Of a stretch of DNA of 64,000 bases, positions 58,708 through 64,000 are shown piece by piece; within the stretch, counting starts at the first letter, position 1, and each line of letters opens with the position of its first letter. Both the position numbers and the translations under genes were made by a program. The notes beneath the pieces are model-generated. The model ran no database searches. It worked only from the letters and a program-made list of their open reading frames with translations, and was not told the DNA's origin. Source of the stretch: Methanobacteriota archaeon (GTDB taxonomy: Archaea > Halobacteriota > Methanomicrobia > Methanomicrobiales > Methanospirillaceae); NCBI GenBank assembly GCA_029547145.1, contig JAKPPV010000003.1:16213-80212 (forward strand), given 5' to 3'.

Positions 58708-58719
58708 GGGGGGGGGGGG
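58708..58719 (+). repeat. 12-G homopolymer
   Basis: A run of twelve G directly after CCATGAT, in the 179-bp gap between the deacetylase and the flavodoxin. It is intergenic. Runs this long are prone to slippage and may vary in copy number between cells. Confidence 0.9.
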
Positions 58720-58790
58720 CGCCCGGAGCATCGAGGCGCGCACCGGTTCGTACCGATCCGGTTATCCCTTCAGCCGTCCCGATCAGGGAC

Positions 58791-59273
58791 ATGCGGACCC
58801 TGATCATCTTTCATTCCCACACCGGGCATACCCGCGCCCTTGCCGAGAGGGTGCACGGGGCGTGCGGCGGCGACCTGGTCGAGGTGAGACCGCGGACCCC
58901 GTACGGGCGACTCTCGGCGTACCTTCGCGGGGCGCCGCGCGCCCGGCGCCGGGAGGCGGACGCGGTCGAACCCCCGGTGATCGACGTATCGGCGTACGAC
59001 CGCCTCGTGATCGGGACCCCGGTCTGGGGAGGGCACCCGACCCCGGTCATCAACGGGGCCGTCGCCGCCCTGCAGGGCGCCGGGAAAAAGAGCGCCGTCA
59101 TCTTCGTCACCTGCGGCGCCCGCCCCGGTGACGCCCTTGCGGTGCTCCGCGCGGCACTCGCCGGGCGGGGCGTGACGGTGGTCGGGGAGCATTCGTTCGC
59201 GGGAAAGGAACTCGGCGACGCCGCCCGGATCGCCGCCCTGGTCGGGTCCGTCCGGGGAGAGGGGGGCGGATAG
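58791..59273 (+). CDS. Flavodoxin-family protein
   Basis: A 160-residue flavodoxin fold. FMN phosphate loop: IIFHSHTGHTRALAERV; FMN-ring loops: VIGTPVWGGHPTPVINGAV and FVTCGARPG. The first loop has SHTGHT in place of the classical SxTGNT, a common archaeal variation. Probable electron carrier or menaquinone-independent oxidoreductase; partner unknown. It starts at ATG 58791, with ATCAGGGAC before it as a weak ribosome-binding site. The gene is isolated on both sides. Confidence 0.85.
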   Translation: MRTLIIFHSHTGHTRALAERVHGACGGDLVEVRPRTPYGRLSAYLRGAPRARRREADAVEPPVIDVSAYDRLVIGTPVWGGHPTPVINGAVAALQGAGKKSAVIFVTCGARPGDALAVLRAALAGRGVTVVGEHSFAGKELGDAARIAALVGSVRGEGGG

Positions 59274-59373
59274 CGGTCCCCCCTTCCGCCAGCCCGGGAA
59301 CGCCGACACGGGCCCGGGTGGGGGACAGGCATCGAGGGCAGGAGGTGCGGGAGACGGGGGGCCTCGACCTCAA

Positions 59374-59382
59374 GGATAAAAC
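59374..59382 (+). promoter_or_regulatory. TATA box upstream of the DUF2115 gene
   Basis: GGATAAAAC is centred about 29 nt before an ATG at 59407, not the DUF2115 ATG at 59456. The transcript would thus begin close to a 19-codon ORF. Confidence 0.45.
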
Positions 59383-59406
59383 GGCGGGCCGGCACATACA
59401 GGAACG

Positions 59407-59466
59407 ATGAGGGAAGCGGCCACTCGATCCCCTGCACCCGGCCCGGAGAACCGCCATGGACGCTGA
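59407..59466 (+). CDS. Possible 19-residue upstream ORF
   Basis: ATG 59407 opens MREAATRSPAPGPENRHGR and ends with TGA at 59464-59466, which overlaps the first 11 nt of the DUF2115 gene in another frame. The TATA geometry makes this ATG the first one on the mRNA. It may be a leader peptide that couples translation of the main gene, or an untranslated coincidence. There is no homology evidence. Confidence 0.3.
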   Translation: MREAATRSPAPGPENRHGR

Positions 59467-60091
59467 CCGGATCGCCCGCGCATGCGCGGACCTCGGTTCG
59501 AGGAGGACCCGGGGAGAGCTCGGCGAGGCGATCGCGGCACTCGTTCTGACGTACTCACCCCGCGACCTCGGGCAGATGCGGCGGAACTTCGCGATCACGA
59601 TCCGGGACTTCAACCCCGGATACCGGGAGGAACTGGAGGAGACGATCGCCGGCCACCTCCAGGGGACCTACCAGGCCGTACGGCGCATGCACGGGCTTCG
59701 GTCGTTCGCCAGCATGCGCGGACCCCTGGCACCCGGCGCGGCTGCCTACTGGAGGATGGTGGCGGCGCAGTGCTCGAACGGGGACGACGGGCAGGTCCGG
59801 TTGCGGTTCCTGAAGTTCCTGCTCTCCGGTTTCTGCATGTTCGTCCAGGATCTTCCGGGCCACCCGGTCGGCATGCCGTTCCCCGGCGGGGACCGGGTCA
59901 CGTTCGTCGACGGGGTGTATTACTGCCCGGTCCGGGAGAAGGCCGGCGACGTCGATTCGGCGCTCTGCCCGTTCTGCCCGGCCCTGCAGACCCCCGAGAT
60001 CGGGTACCTCAGGCCGCCCGTGCAGGGGAGCGAGCACCGGAAGCAGGAGTTCATCCGGAACACGTACGAGCACCACCACTTCAACGGGTGA
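59456..60091 (+). CDS. DUF2115 family protein (methanogen-specific)
   Basis: A 211-residue protein of a family found mainly in methanogens. Landmarks are YSPRDLGQMRRNFAITIRDF near residues 32-51, FLKFLLSGFCMFVQDLPGHP, and a Cys-rich end YYCPVREKAGDVDSALCPFC, followed by QEFIRNTYEHHHFNG. The cysteines and terminal His cluster suggest a metal or Fe-S site. Its function is unknown, though its restriction to methanogens implies a link to methanogenesis or its cofactors. ATG 59456 is preceded by a possible short upstream ORF. Confidence 0.78.
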   Translation: MDADRIARACADLGSRRTRGELGEAIAALVLTYSPRDLGQMRRNFAITIRDFNPGYREELEETIAGHLQGTYQAVRRMHGLRSFASMRGPLAPGAAAYWRMVAAQCSNGDDGQVRLRFLKFLLSGFCMFVQDLPGHPVGMPFPGGDRVTFVDGVYYCPVREKAGDVDSALCPFCPALQTPEIGYLRPPVQGSEHRKQEFIRNTYEHHHFNG

Positions 60092-60475
60092 ACCTTTCCG
60101 TCCGTCCTTCATCCTTCGGACCACCGGGAGGTCCGGCGATCGGGTGGGTCGCGATGGCCCCGCACCGAAAGGAACGGCCCGGGATCGGGTACCCGCGGTC
60201 CGGTCCGCCGGTCTCCTGAAGAAGGCGCCCTTGTTCGAGGAGGGGTGCTCCGGGACCTCACAACCGTCACCACCGGGGACGACGGGCCATTGTCGCGACT
60301 GCTCCTTGCGGACGCGGCGGTCGCGTGGACGCGAGGGTGCACCGGGTGAGACGTACGGCCGGCATCCCTGCCCCCGGATGACGGGAGTGCGTCTCCATGT
60401 AAAAAGACCGGGCCCTCCGTTCAACGACACCCGGGGACGATGACGGCGATCGCACTCCGATCACGGAAGTGGGGG
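60092..60475. other. Gene-free gap of 384 bp
   Basis: No convincing gene is seen between DUF2115 and the convergent PKD protein gene. A small hairpin CGGACC-7-GGTCCG (60117-60135) lies 26 nt after the DUF2115 stop and may mark its transcript end. A short GTG frame at 60245 (VLRDLTTVTTGDDGPL) has coding-like wording but only 34 codons and no family. Otherwise the region is G/C-rich and structureless. Confidence 0.5.
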
Positions 60476-63121
60476 TTACGCCGTGACCGTGATCCCCCCG
60501 GGGAGCTCCGCTTCGTCGGACGACCAGGCGTGGCTCGCGGTCAGCTTCACGTTGAAGGTGCCGGGGGTCCCGAAGGTGTGGACCGGGTTCCTTTCGATGG
60601 AAGTCGCACCGTCACCGAAGTCCCAGACAAAGGACGTGGGATCGCCGGTCGAGGTGTCGGTGAACTGGACCGTTAGGGGAACGGGGCCTACGGTCTGGTC
60701 TGCCGTGAACGAGGCAGCGACCGGATCGAAGACCCTGATGTATGCCGTTTTTGTCACCGGTACCGAGGTGAAATGGGCATTCCTGGCGGTCAGCGTCACC
60801 GAGTAGGTGCCGGCGGAACTGTAGGTGTACACCGGGTCCTGCTCGTCCGAGTCTTCCGTCCCGTCGCTATCGAAATCCCAGGAGAACGAGGTGGGATCGC
60901 CGGTCGAGGCGTTCGTGAACTGTACCGTCAGGGGTGCCAGGCCCTCTGTCTGGTTCGCCGAAAAGTCGGCGATGACCTCCTCGTAGACGGTGATGTAGCC
61001 GACTCGCGTGCTCGTGTTCGAGGAGTAGTCGTTGCTCGCGGTCAGGCTGACCGAGAAGGTGCCAGTGCTGGCATACGTGTGGGTCGGGTGCCGTTCCGTG
61101 GAGGTGTTGCCGTCGCCGAAATCCCACGACCATCCGGTCGGACTCCCGGTCGATTCGTCGGTGAAGGCGACCGTGCCATTGACCGGGATGGTGGTGGAGT
61201 TCGCGCTGAAGGACGCCACGACACCCGGCACCACGGTCACCAGGTTCGTCTTCGTGACCGAGCTCTGCCGGTAGGCGTTCCCGGCGGTCAGGGTGACGTT
61301 GTAGGTGCCGGGCGCCTCGTAGGTGTGAAGGGGGTTCTGCTCGGTCGAGTCGATCGTCCCGTCGCTCTCGAAGTCCCAGGACCACCGGACGATCGGAGCT
61401 TCGCTCGTCGATGCATCGGTGAACCGTACGGAGAGGGGTGCCGCCCCGATCGTCGGGCTGGCCGAAAAGTCCGTCGTGACGGGGGGACCGACATGGATGT
61501 AGATATCGATCGTCTTCTCATCGGCACTGTGCGGGTCAGTCGTCCTCTCGGCATACAGGGTGACGTCGTACGTTCCCTCCTCGGTGAACGTATGGACCGG
61601 GTTCTGCTCGGTCGAGCTGGTGTTATCCCCGAAGTTCCAGCGCCATGCGTTCGCGAACCCGGTGGACTGGTCCATGAACTGGACCGTGAGGGGGGCCTCG
61701 CCCTCGGTGACGTTCGCCCAGAAGCCGGCGACCACCGGCGGATAGATCGCGATCTCCCGGGCGATCGTGCTCGTCTGGCCGGCGGGCGCCGGGTCGGAGG
61801 TGGTCACCGTGAGCCGCACGGTGTAGTTCCGGACCTCGTTCGGCCCCACGGTATACACGTGGACCGGGTGCTGCTCGGTCGAGGTCGTTCCGTCCCCGAA
61901 GTCCCAGGACCAGGTCTCCGGGAGGCCGACAGAGGTATCGACGAACTGTACCGCGCACGGCGAGACACCCAGGGTCACGTTCGAGGTGAAGTCCGCCTGG
62001 AGGGGGGGAGCGACGACGACGGTCCGCGATGGGAAGACGATCGGACCCTCGACGTACGGCGACCAGACGGTCAGGTCGATCCGGCAGGTGTTGTTCACCG
62101 CCCCCGACGGGTTGGAGAACGTATAAGTCTGGGACCGCCCGCCCATCGACTCGGTCAGGTTCGTCGTGTTGTACGTCGCACCGGTCAGCCCGTCCGTGAA
62201 GGTCCAGCGCCAGATCGTCTGGCCGATATGGGTCGGGTCCGAGCAGGTGACCAATAGTTCCCTGCGTCCGACCGTGGGCGTGACGTCGAAACTGAGCGGG
62301 TCCGTCCAGACGGCACCAGGCAGCACCTCGACGGTCTTCACCACGGTGTCGCTCGCACCGGTTGCGAGGTTCCAGACGGTGAGCGAGACCAGGTAGGTGC
62401 CGTTCCGGTTGAAGGCATGGACCGGGTTCTCCAGGGACTCGTCGGGAGAACCGTCGCCGAAGTGCCAGGAGAGATGGGTGATCGGACCGGACGATGTGTT
62501 GGTGAACTGGATTGCATCCCCGGGGTAATACGGCCCGGCGGGAGAGAGCGTAAAGTCGGCGTAGACCGAATCGGTCGTGGCGTTCCAGTTCGTGGTCGGG
62601 GTGGGAGCGGGAGGGACTGTTCGGGGGACGAACGGGACCCCGGGAGTCCCGCCGGAGGGGCTGACGGGGCCGAGCGGGCCGAAGACGCCCGACGGGTCCC
62701 ACCTCGCTATCACGGACTCGCCTCCGCCCCCCTCCCAGTTCAGGGAGAGGCCGACCCAGTCTGCCGGCACCGTGACCACCATGCTGTAGCCATTCTCCAG
62801 CGCGGTGATCCCGGTGCCGTCGGGGTCGAGCAGTTCGTTGATTTCATTTCCTTCCCGCTTCTCCATCGTGCCGTCCCCCTTCATCCCCTGGACGACCAGC
62901 TGCCTGAAATCGACGGGATCGCCGCCGAGATGCACGATCCGGACCTGCCCGGGAGAACCTGCCGTGATCTCCAGCGATGCCGCCGGCACCTTCTCCGCCG
63001 GGGGTGACGTGAGCATCGTGGCGGAGAGGATGCCGGCGGTCCCCGCCAGGAGACCGATCAGGATCACCACGCCGATGATCTCCGCGTTCGCGCTCTCGTT
63101 CCAGGGCATACAGGGTTCCAT
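60476..63121 (-). CDS. Pilin-leader surface protein with many PKD domains
   Basis: An 881-residue extracellular protein. The N-terminus MEPCMPWNESANAEIIGVVI, followed by a hydrophobic LIGLLAGTAGILSA helix, resembles archaeal type IV pilin/DUF1628 leaders. A Pro-rich linker (RTVPPAPTPTTNW) precedes about seven or eight PKD modules recognised by WxFGDG-type strands: SWHFGDG, WSWDFGDGTTSTEQ, WRWNFGDNTSSTEQ, WDFESDGTIDSTEQ, WSWDFGDGNTSTE, WDFDSDGTEDSDEQ and VWDFGDGATSIE. It is likely a long cell-surface adhesin or pilus-tip protein. ATG 63121 follows the neighbour's stop by 8 bp. Confidence 0.88.
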   Translation of the reverse strand: MEPCMPWNESANAEIIGVVILIGLLAGTAGILSATMLTSPPAEKVPAASLEITAGSPGQVRIVHLGGDPVDFRQLVVQGMKGDGTMEKREGNEINELLDPDGTGITALENGYSMVVTVPADWVGLSLNWEGGGGESVIARWDPSGVFGPLGPVSPSGGTPGVPFVPRTVPPAPTPTTNWNATTDSVYADFTLSPAGPYYPGDAIQFTNTSSGPITHLSWHFGDGSPDESLENPVHAFNRNGTYLVSLTVWNLATGASDTVVKTVEVLPGAVWTDPLSFDVTPTVGRRELLVTCSDPTHIGQTIWRWTFTDGLTGATYNTTNLTESMGGRSQTYTFSNPSGAVNNTCRIDLTVWSPYVEGPIVFPSRTVVVAPPLQADFTSNVTLGVSPCAVQFVDTSVGLPETWSWDFGDGTTSTEQHPVHVYTVGPNEVRNYTVRLTVTTSDPAPAGQTSTIAREIAIYPPVVAGFWANVTEGEAPLTVQFMDQSTGFANAWRWNFGDNTSSTEQNPVHTFTEEGTYDVTLYAERTTDPHSADEKTIDIYIHVGPPVTTDFSASPTIGAAPLSVRFTDASTSEAPIVRWSWDFESDGTIDSTEQNPLHTYEAPGTYNVTLTAGNAYRQSSVTKTNLVTVVPGVVASFSANSTTIPVNGTVAFTDESTGSPTGWSWDFGDGNTSTERHPTHTYASTGTFSVSLTASNDYSSNTSTRVGYITVYEEVIADFSANQTEGLAPLTVQFTNASTGDPTSFSWDFDSDGTEDSDEQDPVYTYSSAGTYSVTLTARNAHFTSVPVTKTAYIRVFDPVAASFTADQTVGPVPLTVQFTDTSTGDPTSFVWDFGDGATSIERNPVHTFGTPGTFNVKLTASHAWSSDEAELPGGITVTA

Positions 63122-63129
63122 CAAAAAGA

Positions 63130-64000
63130 TCAGTAGACCGGAGAGTCGCACTTCCCCTGCACGAGGAGGAGGTTGTAGTCCGGCTGGAGGTTGAGCCACA
63201 TCGTGTTCAGCCCCTCGCCGTACCGGTTGTCGTGGACGATGTGGAGGAGGGAGAACTGGAGGTAGGTGTTATCGGCAGGACTGTCGATCGCCACCTCGCC
63301 GTTGAGCCGGAGCAGGGTATCGCTCGGGATAGGGCAGTCGTTGACGTAGGTCAGCGTGGACTTCTCGTTCGCGGCGTTCTTGTTGATGCTGTGGATCAGG
63401 ACATGGCTGGGTACCCCCGTGCCGATCGTGGTCCACTGGTTGCCGTTGTTGCTCACCTCGAACCGGACGTTGAAGGTGAGTTTTGTGAGGTCGTGGGCCT
63501 CGATCTTGAGTTCTCCGAGCGACTGGTTCCCGAGGATGGTGAACCGAAACAGCTTGTCGTTCTTGCCGAACGTGTAGTCAGTTCCGCCGATCGTCACCCT
63601 GTCTCCCTCGTTCGCCTCGCCCAGGAGGGTCGTCCCGTCGACCACGTGGCCCCCGCATCCTTCGGACGTCTTGTTCAGGTACATCACCACGCCCCCTTCG
63701 GCAGGCGTGGGACAGTTCCGGAAGTCGTACCCCGACCCGCCCGCGACGACACCCTCGATGACGCCGTTTGCCGGGATCGTGAACTGCCAGTCCTTCTTGT
63801 CGACCACCTCCGTCAGCCTGAACCGCGCCTCGGGGACGTTCGCGACGGTGAACGAATACGAGCCGTCTGCCGCCGTCGTCGTCGTCATCCCGTGTTTCGG
63901 GAAATCGGGAACGGTACCGCTCACCAGGTCCAGTCGGATCTCGATGCCGCCGACGGCGGGGATGCCGCTGAGAACCCCCGTCTCGTTCACGCGCCGCTTG
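63130..64000 (-). CDS. Surface protein, SdrD-B-like, 5' end outside the window
   Basis: At least 290 residues with the C-terminus in view; the frame stays open to the right edge (KRRVNETG), so the GTG at 63990 is probably not the start. The first visible part, GGIEIRLDLVSGTVPDFPKH then TTAADGSYSFTVANVPEARF, is an SdrD B-like/CNA-B fold. A beta-rich domain follows (MYLNKTSEGCGGHVVDGTTL, EVSNNGNQWTTIGTGVPSHV). No transmembrane anchor is seen at the end. It is 8 bp upstream of the pilin-leader PKD gene and probably co-transcribed. Confidence 0.75.
   Translation of the reverse strand, partial: KRRVNETGVLSGIPAVGGIEIRLDLVSGTVPDFPKHGMTTTTAADGSYSFTVANVPEARFRLTEVVDKKDWQFTIPANGVIEGVVAGGSGYDFRNCPTPAEGGVVMYLNKTSEGCGGHVVDGTTLLGEANEGDRVTIGGTDYTFGKNDKLFRFTILGNQSLGELKIEAHDLTKLTFNVRFEVSNNGNQWTTIGTGVPSHVLIHSINKNAANEKSTLTYVNDCPIPSDTLLRLNGEVAIDSPADNTYLQFSLLHIVHDNRYGEGLNTMWLNLQPDYNLLLVQGKCDSPVY

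Noticed and set aside
60245..60349. Short GTG frame (VLRDLTTVTTGDDGPL...) in the gap before the PKD gene
   Set aside because: Only about 34 codons, the ribosome-binding site touches the start codon, and there is no family match. Mentioned in the gap entry only.

Overview
This is a GC-rich archaeal chromosome segment from a hydrogenotrophic methanogen, most likely of the order Methanomicrobiales. The evidence is mtd and mer (F420-dependent C1 reduction), a CoM/CoB-dependent fumarate reductase (tfrAB), Tfx, NrpR, HypB, a DUF2115 protein, and archaeal information-processing genes: TFB, aIF5B, SRP19, Gar1, LSm, eL37, eS6, eS8, SepF and Obg-like YchF. Promoters are archaeal TATA elements. Many lie about 26-30 nt before the start codon, which implies leaderless mRNAs. 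The species cannot be fixed from the sequence alone.

Layout. 1-5.8 kb: signalling (PAS protein, RecA-fold protein), a glutaredoxin-thioredoxin reductase fusion, a secreted SGNH/beta-helix/dockerin protein, a DUF169 protein and a PKD-domain remnant. 5.8-14.8 kb: tfrBA, aspartate kinase, purM, a ZPR1 zinc-finger protein, sepF, a PUA protein, LSm, eL37, purF. 14.9-21.6 kb: tRNA-His, aIF5B, eS6, DUF2240, eS8, hypB, SRP19, a PHP hydrolase, gar1, tfb and two tRNA-Ala genes. 21.6-25.0 kb: the methanogenesis block tfx, mtd, a GalT-like gene, mer. 25.3-32.1 kb: an unknown conserved-looking gene, a HAD hydrolase, a transglutaminase-like lipoprotein, sufCB, pcm, a cyclase and a Cys-rich protein. 32.2-39.0 kb: an amino-sugar nucleotide operon (two GlmU-like enzymes, glmS, WbpD/E/B-like enzymes), probably feeding surface glycosylation. 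39.0-40.8 kb: ornithine cyclodeaminase/alanine dehydrogenase family, a JAMM protein, RibL. 40.8-45.7 kb: a redox and oxidative-stress island (two iron-sulfur flavoproteins, peroxiredoxin, an AhpD-fold protein, a 41-residue desulforedoxin, a zinc ribbon, a third flavoprotein, RadC, rubrerythrin). 45.7-53.5 kb: orphan NifB, TPR, LigD-type phosphoesterase, small heat-shock protein, YchF, DUF373 and coiled-coil proteins, tRNA-Arg, archaeal dUTPase and NrpR. 53.6-64 kb: an accessory stretch with a histidine kinase, YkgJ protein, glycan deacetylase, flavodoxin, DUF2115 and two surface proteins, one of them a pilin-leader protein with many PKD modules.

The most promising things for follow-up are the six-gene redox operon with its stand-alone desulforedoxin, an 18-bp inverted repeat in front of rubrerythrin, a perfect 12-bp inverted repeat in the leader of the amino-sugar operon, a short upstream ORF before the DUF2115 gene, and the paired surface genes at the right edge. 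All function calls come from reading motifs by eye; no database search was run.
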